Below, in pieces: positions 44,556 through 53,215 of a stretch of 60,788 nucleotides of DNA. Positions within the stretch are counted from its first letter, which is position 1, and the number at the start of each line of letters is the position of its first letter. Under the pieces are notes generated by a model. It was not told where the DNA came from. It saw nothing but the letters and a program-made list of their open reading frames with translations, and searched no databases. Source of the stretch: Aequorivita xiaoshiensis. GTDB lineage: Bacteria; Bacteroidota; Bacteroidia; Flavobacteriales; Flavobacteriaceae. The stretch lies in the NCBI RefSeq assembly GCF_022008395.1, contig NZ_JAIRBB010000014.1, forward strand, positions 1-60,788. Reading direction: 5' to 3'. The position numbers were made by a program, and so were the translations under genes.

Positions 44556-44615
44556 ATAGTGTCTTCGGCTCCGCTATGATATTAAAACCAGTCTTTTAAC
44601 GGTGTTTGAATAGGT

Positions 44616-44635
44616 CATTGAGCGGAGTTGAAATG
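44616..44635. repeat. Short dispersed repeat (GAGCGSAGTYGAA family)
   Basis: CATTGAGCGGAGTTGAAATG; a related copy CCTGAGCGCAGTCGAAGGGA occurs at 60755-60774. I know this motif as common in intergenic DNA of Bacteroidota. Confidence 0.55.
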
Positions 44636-44638
44636 AAA

Positions 44639-45895
44639 TTACTTATACAATAAATACTTCGCTCTTACTTTTCCAAACTCATTAAGTCCTTCCTTCCATG
44701 TGGCTCGGATTTCTTCGGCAGTAAGACCTTGTTCAATTTGTTGTTGCAGTTTTTCAGTACCTGCTAGTTTTACGAAGAATGAATTGAAAAAATCCTTCTT
44801 TCTGCCATTGGCATTGTAGGCATCAATCAACCACTTTAAGTTAATTTTTTTAAGTTTAGGCTCATTTCGTAAGTCTTTCCCGTAACAAAGTTCTCCTTTA
44901 AATTTTGGGTTTTTTGCCCCTTCATTAGATTGTGGAGTATATGTGAAATTATATTTTGAAGCAGGTAAGCTTGGCGCTCCAAATACTTGAAATTGCATAT
45001 CGGTACCGCGACCAGCGTTTATAAATGTACCTTCAAAAAAACAAAGGCTAGGGTAGAGGTTTATAGATTGGGCGTTCGGTAAGTTTGGTGAAGGTTTTAT
45101 AGGAAGCGAATACTCCATTTTGTGATTGTAGTTTTTCATACTTATCACACTCAACTCACATCTTACACTGTTTTTTAGCCAGCCCTCGCCATTAATCATT
45201 TTTGCGTATTCGGCAATTGTCATTCCATGTACAATAGGAATTGGGTGCATCCCTACAAAACTTTGATTTTCCGCTTCTAAGATGGGGCCGTCAATATAAT
45301 GCCCGTTTGGGTTTGGACGGTCTAAAACGACAACTGAAATCCCTGCTTCGGCACAAGCTTCCATTACATAATGCAATGTAGAAATGTAGGTGTAAAAACG
45401 CGCACCAACATCTTGTATGTCGAAAATCACGACGTCAATTCCTTTTAGTTGTTCTTGTGACGGCTTTTTGTTACTGCCATACAGTGAAATTAATGGTACC
45501 CCGGTTTTTGAATCAACACCATCTTTAACGTGTTCGCCAGCATCAGCTGTCCCACGGAAGCCGTGCTCTGGAGCAAAAACTTTTTTAACCGAAACATTTT
45601 TAGAAATTAAAAAATCTACCAAATGCTGATTTTCACTTTCTAAAAAAGAGGTTTGATTTGCAACCACCCCCACATTTTTATCTTTTAAAAGGTCAGAATA
45701 CAGTTGAAACTGTTCCGCCCCAACGACAATTTCTTGGTCACCGAATGATGCCAAGGTGTCGTCTTGAGTCTTGGCGTTTGCTACTTGGTTCTCTTTTCTC
45801 TCTTCTCTCTGCTCTTTCTTCTCAGTAGAACTTCCGCAAGAAAAAATGGTTAAAACAAGCAATAAAACTGTATTTTTGAAAAAATTTAAGCCCAT
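44639..45895 (-). CDS. DUF1343 protein, NamZ-like exo-N-acetylmuramidase lipoprotein
   Basis: 418 aa from ATG 45895 (MGLNFFKNTVLLLVLTIFSC, lipobox Cys about residue 20); the frame is open 54 residues further but that stretch overlaps the divergent permease gene. The DUF1343 body shows VGVVANQTSF, FAPEHGFRGTADAGE, FDIQDVGARFYTYI, LDRPNPNGHYIDGP and NAGRGTD. NamZ of Bacillus subtilis, in this family, releases terminal N-acetylmuramic acid from peptidoglycan fragments, so a role in muropeptide recycling is likely. Start is 9 bp from the divergent gene. Confidence 0.86.
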   Translation of the reverse strand: MGLNFFKNTVLLLVLTIFSCGSSTEKKEQREERKENQVANAKTQDDTLASFGDQEIVVGAEQFQLYSDLLKDKNVGVVANQTSFLESENQHLVDFLISKNVSVKKVFAPEHGFRGTADAGEHVKDGVDSKTGVPLISLYGSNKKPSQEQLKGIDVVIFDIQDVGARFYTYISTLHYVMEACAEAGISVVVLDRPNPNGHYIDGPILEAENQSFVGMHPIPIVHGMTIAEYAKMINGEGWLKNSVRCELSVISMKNYNHKMEYSLPIKPSPNLPNAQSINLYPSLCFFEGTFINAGRGTDMQFQVFGAPSLPASKYNFTYTPQSNEGAKNPKFKGELCYGKDLRNEPKLKKINLKWLIDAYNANGRKKDFFNSFFVKLAGTEKLQQQIEQGLTAEEIRATWKEGLNEFGKVRAKYLLYK

Positions 45896-45904
45896 ATAAT
45901 CGTA

Positions 45905-47140
45905 GTGAATTTTGAATTTTTCATCGCTCGGCGCATCGTTGCTTCCAAGGACTATAAAAGTAGTATTTCGGCACCGATTATAAAAATTGCAATTACGGCA
46001 ATTGCGTTGGGTATTATTATGATGCTTATCTCCATCGCCACAGGTGTTGGACTTCAAAAAAAGATTCGCGAAAAGGTTTCAGCTTTTAATGGCGATATTG
46101 TTATTTCCAATTTCGACACTAACTTTTCCAACGATTCTCAAAATCCTATTTCAAAAAATCAGGATTTCTATCCAACTTTCAAAAACATCGAAGGCATAAA
46201 ACACGTGCAAATTACTGCTTCCAAAGGTGGCGTAATCCGTACAGAAACCGATTTTGAAGGTGTAGTTGTAAAAGGAGTAGGCAGCGATTACGATTGGGGG
46301 TATTTTGAAGATTATTTAATTGAAGGGAAATTGCCAAATTTTAAAGATGATTTAAATTCAGAAATCTTAATTTCAGAATATTTAGCCAATAGACTTCATC
46401 TAAAATTGGGTGATAAAGTGACCACTTTTTTCTTAAACGATGATGTGTCAAAATCGCCAAGGCCTCGCGGTTTTAATATTGTAGGGATCTATAACAGCGG
46501 TTTTCAACAGTTTGATGAGCAGTTTTTAATAGCTGATATTCGACATATTCAACGATTAAATAAGTGGGAAGACGATCAAATTGGAGCATTTGAGGTTTTT
46601 GTGAATGATTTTGACGAAATAATTCCAATTGGGAATGAGGTTTATAATGAAACCAGTAGTACTCTTGACACACAGACTATCCGTCAGAAATACGCTTCCA
46701 TATTTGAATGGCTTGATCTATTTGACTTCAACATCATTATGATTATCGGGATAATGATCCTGGTTGCCGGCATTAATATGATTACAGCTTTATTGGTTTT
46801 AATATTAGAGCGCACCCAAATGATAGGTATTCTAAAAGCTTTAGGAAGCAGTGATTGGAGCATTCGGAAAGTATTTCTTTACAATGCGATGTACTTAATT
46901 GGGGTTGGTCTTTTTTGGGGGAATGTAATAGGAATTGGATTGCTTTTAATTCAGAAATACGGTAAAATCTTCAAGTTAAATCCAGATACATATTACGTTA
47001 ACGAAGCTCCTGTTTATTTAAGCTTAGACTATATTCTTATTTTAAATGCAGGCACTTTTCTACTGTGTTTAATAATGCTTTTGATTCCTTCATTTATTAT
47101 TTCAAAAATATCTCCGGTTAGGGCTATTCGATTTGAGTAG
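45905..47140 (+). CDS. FtsX-like ABC permease (LolC/LolE type)
   Basis: 411 aa with a GTG start. One N-terminal transmembrane helix (about 22-45), a large periplasmic domain (about 45-270), then three more helices, which is the LolCE/MacB/FtsX layout. ERTQMIGILKALGSSDWSIRKVF is the coupling-helix region. Probably exports lipoproteins from the inner membrane with an ATPase encoded elsewhere. It begins 9 bp from the divergent NamZ-like gene. Confidence 0.86.
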   Translation: MNFEFFIARRIVASKDYKSSISAPIIKIAITAIALGIIMMLISIATGVGLQKKIREKVSAFNGDIVISNFDTNFSNDSQNPISKNQDFYPTFKNIEGIKHVQITASKGGVIRTETDFEGVVVKGVGSDYDWGYFEDYLIEGKLPNFKDDLNSEILISEYLANRLHLKLGDKVTTFFLNDDVSKSPRPRGFNIVGIYNSGFQQFDEQFLIADIRHIQRLNKWEDDQIGAFEVFVNDFDEIIPIGNEVYNETSSTLDTQTIRQKYASIFEWLDLFDFNIIMIIGIMILVAGINMITALLVLILERTQMIGILKALGSSDWSIRKVFLYNAMYLIGVGLFWGNVIGIGLLLIQKYGKIFKLNPDTYYVNEAPVYLSLDYILILNAGTFLLCLIMLLIPSFIISKISPVRAIRFE

Positions 47141-47246
47141 TTTTATAAAAACTCTCATTAAACATCATTTTACAAATAATTAGGTAACAATGATGTCATT
47201 AGATTTTCAAAAACCATCCAGCTCTTTTCTTTTCAGCATTAAATTG

Positions 47247-47254
47247 TACCTTTG
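47247..47254 (+). promoter_or_regulatory. -7 box for the cysteine synthase family gene
   Basis: TACCTTTG fits TAnnTTTG 18 bp before the ATG. Confidence 0.5.
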
Positions 47255-47271
47255 CACTTCTAAAATTTGTT

Positions 47272-48261
47272 ATGGAATACGCAGAAAATATACTTGGTAC
47301 TATTGGTAATACACCAATGGTAAAAATCAACAAAATAATTGGGGATATCCCCGCCTTGGTACTTGCCAAATACGAAACTTTCAACCCTGGAAACTCGGTT
47401 AAAGACCGTATGGCATTAACGATGATTGAAGATGCTGAGGCTGATGGTAGGTTAAAACCAGGTGGAACAATTATAGAAGGAACCTCTGGAAATACAGGAA
47501 TGGGGCTAGCCCTAGCTGCCATCGTAAAAGGGTATAAAATGGTCTGTGTTATTAGCGATAAGCAGAGTAAGGAAAAAGTTGATATTCTTAGAGCGGTAGG
47601 TAGCGAAGTAGTAGTTTGTCCAACAGATGTTGCTCCCGAAGATCCACGCAGTTATTATTCTGTTTCAAAAAGATTAGCAGAAGAAACACCTAATAGTTGG
47701 TATGTAAACCAATACGACAACCCAGGTAATGCAAAAGCACATTACCAAAGTACAGGGCCGGAAATCTGGAAACAAACGGATGGAAAAGTGACTCATTTTG
47801 TAGTTGGTGTTGGTACTGGCGGAACAATTAGCGGTGTAGGCAAATACCTAAAAGAGCAAAATCCAAATGTGAAAGTTTGGGGAATTGATACCTACGGAAG
47901 TGTTTTCAAAAAATATCACGAAACGGGGATTTTTGACGAAAACGAAATCTATCCGTATATAACAGAAGGAATTGGTGAAGACATTCTACCGAAAAATGTA
48001 GACTTCAGTATTATCGATGGTTTTACGAAAGTAACCGATAAGGATGCGGCAATTTATACTCAGAAACTTGCTAAAATGGAAGGTTTCTTTTTAGGGAATT
48101 CTGCTGGAGCAGCGATTAAAGGGCTGCTTCAATTAAAAGAGCATTTTACAAAAGATGATGTGGTTGTAGTTCTTTTCCACGATCACGGAAGTCGTTACGT
48201 TGGGAAAATGTATAACGACGAGTGGATGCGTGAGCAAGGCTTTGTGGAGGACGAGGAATAA
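47272..48261 (+). CDS. Cysteine synthase/cystathionine beta-synthase family enzyme
   Basis: 329 aa fold-type II PLP enzyme. NPGNSVKDR carries the PLP Lys44; SGNTG (72-76) and GVGTGGTISG (near 175) hold the substrate and PLP phosphate. The later TYGSVFKKYHETG and EGIGED look more like the catalytic part of cystathionine beta-synthase than like O-acetylserine sulfhydrylase A, and the C-terminal CBS domain pair is absent. It makes cysteine or cystathionine; the exact substrate cannot be fixed from sequence. Confidence 0.88.
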   Translation: MEYAENILGTIGNTPMVKINKIIGDIPALVLAKYETFNPGNSVKDRMALTMIEDAEADGRLKPGGTIIEGTSGNTGMGLALAAIVKGYKMVCVISDKQSKEKVDILRAVGSEVVVCPTDVAPEDPRSYYSVSKRLAEETPNSWYVNQYDNPGNAKAHYQSTGPEIWKQTDGKVTHFVVGVGTGGTISGVGKYLKEQNPNVKVWGIDTYGSVFKKYHETGIFDENEIYPYITEGIGEDILPKNVDFSIIDGFTKVTDKDAAIYTQKLAKMEGFFLGNSAGAAIKGLLQLKEHFTKDDVVVVLFHDHGSRYVGKMYNDEWMREQGFVEDEE

Positions 48262-48318
48262 GTAACTAAGATTATTCCTTGATTATAACTGATTAATCGG
48301 TTTTAAGGCTATAAGTTA

Positions 48319-48326
48319 TATTTTTG
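48319..48326 (+). promoter_or_regulatory. -7 box for the DUF202 gene
   Basis: TATTTTTG fits TAnnTTTG, about 170 bp before the DUF202 start codon, implying a long leader. The gap holds no clear structure. Confidence 0.4.
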
Positions 48327-48496
48327 TATCTTAACTGAGCTGCTCTAGAGAGTCTACTTATGTAATCATCATAAAGAGGTTCCTTTTAGGTGTGAGCTAT
48401 TGTGGATTAGGAAAAAGCCTATGACTAAGTATATCTTAACATAGATCAGGCAAAAGGAATTCTCGGAGTAGAAAAAATTAAACTTTAACTGTAATA

Positions 48497-48874
48497 ATGA
48501 AAAACGAAGCTAAAAAACTTTTCCGCTTTCTACGTACTAAGCCTGTGCCAACAAATACTAATGAGATTTTAGCATTGGAGCGCACAAAGTTAGCCAACGA
48601 GCGAACGTTACTTTCATATATACGCTCCTCGTTATATTTGCTATTAGGGGGGATTGGAATTTTACAGTTAAAAGATTTTGAGAGTATAAAGTGGTTGGGA
48701 TACGTAGCCCTTGGAGTATGTGTTATTTTTTTAGCTGTTGGTATAATCAGGTATATGCTACTTATGCGTAGGCTTTATAAATGGAATCGTATTTTATTTG
48801 TCGATACAATTCCTGAACCAGTAGAGAAAAAGCAACAACCTAAAGACTCTAGGGTTGAAGTGGAAGCCAAGTAA
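48497..48874 (+). CDS. DUF202 (YidH-family) membrane protein
   Basis: 125 aa. LALERTKLANERTLLSYIRSSLYLLL is the DUF202 signature running into the first transmembrane helix; a second helix lies at about 70-92. The C-terminal tail is charged. YidH-type proteins are inner-membrane proteins of unknown function. Confidence 0.88.
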   Translation: MKNEAKKLFRFLRTKPVPTNTNEILALERTKLANERTLLSYIRSSLYLLLGGIGILQLKDFESIKWLGYVALGVCVIFLAVGIIRYMLLMRRLYKWNRILFVDTIPEPVEKKQQPKDSRVEVEAK

Positions 48875-48925
48875 TATTTCAGTATATTTACTAAGGCTTA
48901 TTTAAAATTCTTAATGATTTTTGAA

Positions 48926-50209
48926 ATGAACGAGGACTTTCTACATTATTTGTGGAAATTTCAGAAGTTCGATACATCTAAGTTTTACACTTCGACGAAT
49001 GAGAAATTACACATTGTAAATCAAGGGAGCCATAACTTTAATTCAGGCCCCGATTTCTTTAATGCCCAAATTGAAATAGATAATCAACTTTGGGCTGGCA
49101 ATGTTGAAATTCATATCAAATCTTCAGATTGGTATGCGCACAATCACGAATTGGATCCCGCTTATGACAATGTAATTCTCCACGTTGTTTGGATTCACGA
49201 TGTTGAGGTTCATAGAAAAGACGGTTCAGTGATTCCGACTTTTGTAATTAAAAACCACACTCCAAAAAGTGCAATAACACAATATCAAAAGCTGTTTTCA
49301 AAATCTAAGAAATGGATTAATTGTGAAAACGACTTTGCTGATGTAGATGAGTTTGTGATTGAAAATTGGTTGGAGCGGCTTTATTTCGAAAGGCTACAAA
49401 AGAAAGAAACCTTAATTATAAGTGAGTTGGAAGATTCTCAAAATCATTGGGAAAGCTTGCTATTTAAAATGCTGTGTAAAAACTTTGGCCTAAAAATTAA
49501 TGGCGATTCGTTTTTTAGCATTGGAAAGTCGATAAACTTTTCAGTTGTAAAAAAATGTAGTCAGGATTTAGAGAGTTTGGAAGCGTTGCTGTTAGGGCAG
49601 GCAGGAATGCTTGAGGGCGATAAGGAAGATCAATACTTTAAAGCTTTAAAAAGTAAATACGAATATTTGAAACACAAATTTAAGCTTGAAAATAGTAGTG
49701 TGATAATACCAAAATACTTCAGGTTAAGACCTCCTAATTTTCCAACTATTAGGCTATCGCAATTGGCTAATTTGTATGCTAATAAAACAAATCTTTTTTC
49801 AAAGGTAATTGCTTCAGAAAAGCTAGATGAGTTATATAGGCTCTTTGATATAGAGGCAAGTTCCTATTGGAATAATCATTATAACTTTGGAGTTCCTTCC
49901 GCTAATAGAAAAAAGCAAATAACGAAAAGTTTTATAGATCTTCTTATTATCAATACTATTATTCCTATTAAGTTCTGTTATGCTAGACGAGAAGGAAGGG
50001 ATGCTTCAGAGGAGATAATAAATTTAACTTCTGAAATTGCTTCAGAAGAAAATTCCATTGTAAAAAAGTTTAATTCTTTAAAGTCTATTTCCATAAACGC
50101 TTATCAAAGTCAAGCATTACTTCAGCTTAAAAATGAATACTGCGATAAAAATAAATGTTTACAATGCGCAATTGGAAACTCGATTATGAATTCAGAAGAA
50201 GGGAAATAA
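48926..50209 (+). CDS. DUF2851 family protein
   Basis: About 427 aa from MNEDFLHYLWKF (ATG 48926); an ATG 12 bp earlier is possible. NSGPDFFNAQIEIDNQLWAGNVEIH is the DUF2851 signature. The last third has a conserved ARREGRDASEEI region and ends in a YCDKNKCLQCAIG Cys cluster that may bind a metal. Cytoplasmic; function unknown. It starts a run DUF2851, PspC, K+ channel that is familiar from Flavobacteriaceae. Confidence 0.88.
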   Translation: MNEDFLHYLWKFQKFDTSKFYTSTNEKLHIVNQGSHNFNSGPDFFNAQIEIDNQLWAGNVEIHIKSSDWYAHNHELDPAYDNVILHVVWIHDVEVHRKDGSVIPTFVIKNHTPKSAITQYQKLFSKSKKWINCENDFADVDEFVIENWLERLYFERLQKKETLIISELEDSQNHWESLLFKMLCKNFGLKINGDSFFSIGKSINFSVVKKCSQDLESLEALLLGQAGMLEGDKEDQYFKALKSKYEYLKHKFKLENSSVIIPKYFRLRPPNFPTIRLSQLANLYANKTNLFSKVIASEKLDELYRLFDIEASSYWNNHYNFGVPSANRKKQITKSFIDLLIINTIIPIKFCYARREGRDASEEIINLTSEIASEENSIVKKFNSLKSISINAYQSQALLQLKNEYCDKNKCLQCAIGNSIMNSEEGK

Positions 50210-50269
50210 TAAACTTTTAATTTTGATTCCGTATTACTGTATTTAACTACAAAATTGTAATTTGCGAAT

Positions 50270-50500
50270 ATGTTGCAAGCCGTTTATAAATTACGTCACT
50301 ACCTTGAAAAAAGAGGTTTTTATGTGTCTTCACGATTGGCAGACCGTTTAGGGATGCGTGCCAAAAGCGTTAGGCTATTCTTTATATACGTTTCGTTTGC
50401 CACATTAGGTGTTGGCTTTGCTATATATCTTACCATGGCATTTTTATTAAAACTTAAGGATCTTGTTAATACTAAGCGCACTTCAGTATTCGATTTATGA
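50270..50500 (+). CDS. PspC-domain protein
   Basis: 76 aa. An N-terminal helix-rich part (YVSSRLADRLGMRAKSVRLFF) and one transmembrane segment with the PspC-like FIYVSFATLGVGFAIYL. Likely an inner-membrane stress protein. Its stop overlaps an ATG (50497) that looks like the true start of the downstream potassium-channel gene. Confidence 0.85.
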   Translation: MLQAVYKLRHYLEKRGFYVSSRLADRLGMRAKSVRLFFIYVSFATLGVGFAIYLTMAFLLKLKDLVNTKRTSVFDL

Positions 50501-50529
50501 TTAAAAAATTCAATTCAAAAACACCCTAA
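50497..50529 (+). pseudogene. Probable severed N-terminus of the K+ channel gene
   Basis: ATG overlaps the PspC stop (ATGA), reads MIKKFNSKTP and then hits TAA. The first residues look like the short cytoplasmic start of flavobacterial two-helix K+ channels. The rest of TM1 and the pore helix are missing, and the remaining part of the gene resumes at about 52227. Confidence 0.45.
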
Positions 50530-50530
50530 A

Positions 50531-51907
50531 ATGAACGACATATTTAGAATTATAATCTTGATTCTGTTATTAAGCTCTTGTAAAAAGGAAATAAACTCTG
50601 ATGTAGTAATTTTAAAAGGTTTAGTTGAAGAAAATGATATAACACATCTTGAAATAAAAACAAATGAATTATTTAAATTATATAAACAACCGGTTGCAAC
50701 TATAAAATTAAACCATTCTAAAAACAGTTTTAACGATACCTTAAATGTCGGAGAAGGCTATTATGATTTGACTATTAATGAAAAAACAATTTTAGTCTAT
50801 CTTAAAAATGGATTCCAGTTAAACTTTAATATATCAAAAAAACAAATTGGAATTACTGGCTTGGGCGAAAAAGAGAATAACTATTTACTACAAAGAGACA
50901 AATTTGATAAAAATATATCTTCAAAAAATTTTTCAAGTTTTTATTCAAATTTAAACGAAATAGAATTTTTAAAACATGCTAACTCAATTTATCGGTATAG
51001 AATTAATTTAATTGAAAAATGGAATTTAGAGAATTCCAAATTCAAATATATTGAGGAGACTTTTGCAAAATTGGATAAAGCTCATAAATATCTGAACTAT
51101 CCAAAAGCAAGACAATCTGTTGATCCTTCTTATATAGCGTCAAATGGATTTCCGAAAACTTTTGAAACAATAGACATTAATGATGAAAGATTAATGGACC
51201 TACCCTTCTATACAGTGTTAATGTTTCTCAATACTGTAAGTGAAGTTCACAATAGAAAACATCAATCAATTGATAAAAGTCTTGAAACCTTAAAGTATGT
51301 AATTTTAGACAGTCTTAGAATTAAAAATAAGAAATTGAAAGAAGAAGTAGCGTATAGAACAATTGATTGGACTTTTGAACAAACTGACAGTCTCGATAAA
51401 GTTTTTACGTTATACAAAAATTACACAAAAAATGAAAAATACTTAAATGAAATAACTAATAGATATCTAAAAATCAAAGGTCTTTCAAAAGGTAGCCCTG
51501 CAACAAATTTTACTATTAGAGATAGTGAGGGAAAATTAATTTCCTTAGAAAATTTGAGAGGAAATATAATCTATATTGATTTTTGGGCTACATGGTGCAA
51601 ACCTTGTTTATCCGAAATAAAACCTTCTTCTCAACTTCAAGAAAAACTAAAAGATAAAGAAATAAAATTTCTAAATATTTGTATCGAAAGCGAATATAAT
51701 ACCTGGAAGAGAATGGTTTTAAACCAAAACATAGAAGGAATCAACCTTTTCGCCGATAAAGAAATTGAAAAAAAACTTAAAGAAGATTATATGATACAAG
51801 CTTTGCCAAGATATGTCATTATTGACAAAAATGGTAAAATATATGATTTTAGCGCAAAAAGACCTTCTGATTCAGAATTAGAAGTGGAATTAATTAAATT
51901 ATTATAA
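50531..51907 (+). CDS. TlpA-like thioredoxin lipoprotein
   Basis: 458 aa. Lipoprotein signal (ILILLLSSCKK) at the N-terminus. A long unrecognised middle part (about 25-310) follows. The C-terminal ~140 residues are a TlpA/ResA-type thioredoxin fold with the redox pair in WATWCKPC. It probably reduces or isomerises disulphides in the periplasm. Its codon use is more AT-rich than the neighbours. It lies between two pieces of a potassium-channel gene, and looks like inserted cargo. Confidence 0.85.
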   Translation: MNDIFRIIILILLLSSCKKEINSDVVILKGLVEENDITHLEIKTNELFKLYKQPVATIKLNHSKNSFNDTLNVGEGYYDLTINEKTILVYLKNGFQLNFNISKKQIGITGLGEKENNYLLQRDKFDKNISSKNFSSFYSNLNEIEFLKHANSIYRYRINLIEKWNLENSKFKYIEETFAKLDKAHKYLNYPKARQSVDPSYIASNGFPKTFETIDINDERLMDLPFYTVLMFLNTVSEVHNRKHQSIDKSLETLKYVILDSLRIKNKKLKEEVAYRTIDWTFEQTDSLDKVFTLYKNYTKNEKYLNEITNRYLKIKGLSKGSPATNFTIRDSEGKLISLENLRGNIIYIDFWATWCKPCLSEIKPSSQLQEKLKDKEIKFLNICIESEYNTWKRMVLNQNIEGINLFADKEIEKKLKEDYMIQALPRYVIIDKNGKIYDFSAKRPSDSELEVELIKLL

Positions 51908-52110
51908 AATAGGTAGCACTCCTTATAAATAGTAGGATAAAAAAATTAAAATCTAACTCTTAAAGAATGCAGGACCTTTAAAAACCCATATTTAAAAGAG
52001 GTACGGAAAAAAGACTTTAAAACCGATTAAAGCGCAGCGTGCGCCGATTCAAACCTAGAAAAGAAAAAATACGGACGACAAGGACAACTCACTCGGGCGG
52101 GGGTAATTTT
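51908..52110. other. Downstream part of inserted segment
   Basis: AT-rich, no clear coding frame and no channel-like peptide on either strand. It leads into the palindromic element at 52111. Confidence 0.4.
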
Positions 52111-52240
52111 GGTAACAACATATAAAAACAATGCTTAATTTGTTTTTGAATCGAAAACCTGTGTTCGCTTGCTCTGCTGATTGTCCAGCGGACAATCACG
52201 CTCGCCAGCTCGCACAGTTTTTATACGGGACGTTATTACC
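52111..52240. repeat. Long imperfect palindrome at the cassette end
   Basis: Outer arms GGTAACAACATATAAAAACA (from 52111) and CAGTTTTTATACGGGACGTT (to 52234) are inverted repeats over most of their length. The centre is a perfect hairpin GATTGTCC-AGC-GGACAATC. The whole ~130 bp can fold back on itself. The right arm runs into the surviving channel coding sequence (GTTATTACC). Confidence 0.7.
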
Positions 52241-53113
52241 ATTACAACGGTTGGATATGGAGAGGTTATGCCTTTGAATCCTCAAGAAATAGTTTTTGGA
52301 TCTCTTTTTATCATTTCGAGTATCTTTATTGTGGGTTACGCCATTTCTGTAATTACGGAGTATTTAATAAGCAAAAATTTGGGACGTTTTAGAGAGAAAA
52401 CGGTTCTAAAAAAATTAAAATCTATGAAAGACCATATAATAGTTTGTGGATACGGTAGGAATGGAAAACAAGCTGCTCAAAAACTTCTAGCTTATATTAA
52501 GCAATTTGTGATAATAGAAAAAGATGAAGAAGTGATCGATCGTTTTTCTAATGAAAAAATACTTTTCGTTCAAGGGGATGCAATAGAAGATGACGTTTTA
52601 CTGAAAGCTAGAAAAGAAAAAGCATCTACTCTAATTTGTACTACTCCTAATGATGCTGATAATTTATTTATGGTTCTTTCTGCCAGGCAGATGAATAAAA
52701 ACTTGAAAATTATAAGTCGTGCTAGTGAAGAAACCAGTTATAAAAAGCTAAAGCTTGCCGGTGCTGATAATGTAATAATGCCAGACAAAATAGGAGGCGA
52801 CCATATGGCTTCGTTAGTTGTGGTGCCAGATTTAGTTGAGTTTTTAGACAATCTTACGATATCTGGAGAACAAGATAGTATTAACGTAGAGCAAATCCCT
52901 TTCGAAAAAATGTGTCCTGATGAAAAAGAACAAGCTATAAAAGACTTAGATGTTCGAAAAAAAACCGGATGTTCTATTATAGGGTATAGGGCTCGTACAG
53001 GTGAATATATAGTAAATCCAGAACCATCCTTATTGATACAAAAAGATTCAAAATTAATTTTGATTGGTCGTCCTGAACAAATTGAAAGTCTTAAAAGAGA
53101 ATACGGGGTTTAG
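52181..53113 (+). CDS. N-terminally truncated potassium channel with RCK domains
   Basis: The open frame starts with a TTG inside the palindrome; the first ~15 residues are not channel-like. From about 52227 it reads VITITTVGYGE (K+ selectivity filter), then the second transmembrane helix, a TrkA-N/RCK NAD-binding domain (HIIVCGYGRNGKQAAQKL) and a TrkA-C domain. TM1 and the pore helix are gone, so it can hardly work as a channel. The RCK part is intact and shows no decay. It is transcribed in the direction of the AGCS gene downstream. Confidence 0.85.
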   Translation: MSSGQSRSPARTVFIRDVITITTVGYGEVMPLNPQEIVFGSLFIISSIFIVGYAISVITEYLISKNLGRFREKTVLKKLKSMKDHIIVCGYGRNGKQAAQKLLAYIKQFVIIEKDEEVIDRFSNEKILFVQGDAIEDDVLLKARKEKASTLICTTPNDADNLFMVLSARQMNKNLKIISRASEETSYKKLKLAGADNVIMPDKIGGDHMASLVVVPDLVEFLDNLTISGEQDSINVEQIPFEKMCPDEKEQAIKDLDVRKKTGCSIIGYRARTGEYIVNPEPSLLIQKDSKLILIGRPEQIESLKREYGV

Positions 53114-53215
53114 GAAAGCCTTAACAATTTATAGGGTGATTTATTGAAATTCTAATTTTTTTTAAGCATCTTGCTTTGTTTTAAATATAACAATGTTAAA
53201 TTTTAAAAATCCACT

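Noticed and set aside
52111-52240. Classic integron attC site
   Set aside because: The palindrome lacks matching RYYYAAC/GTTRRRY core sites and no integron integrase is in the window; only a general cassette-like arrangement is claimed.
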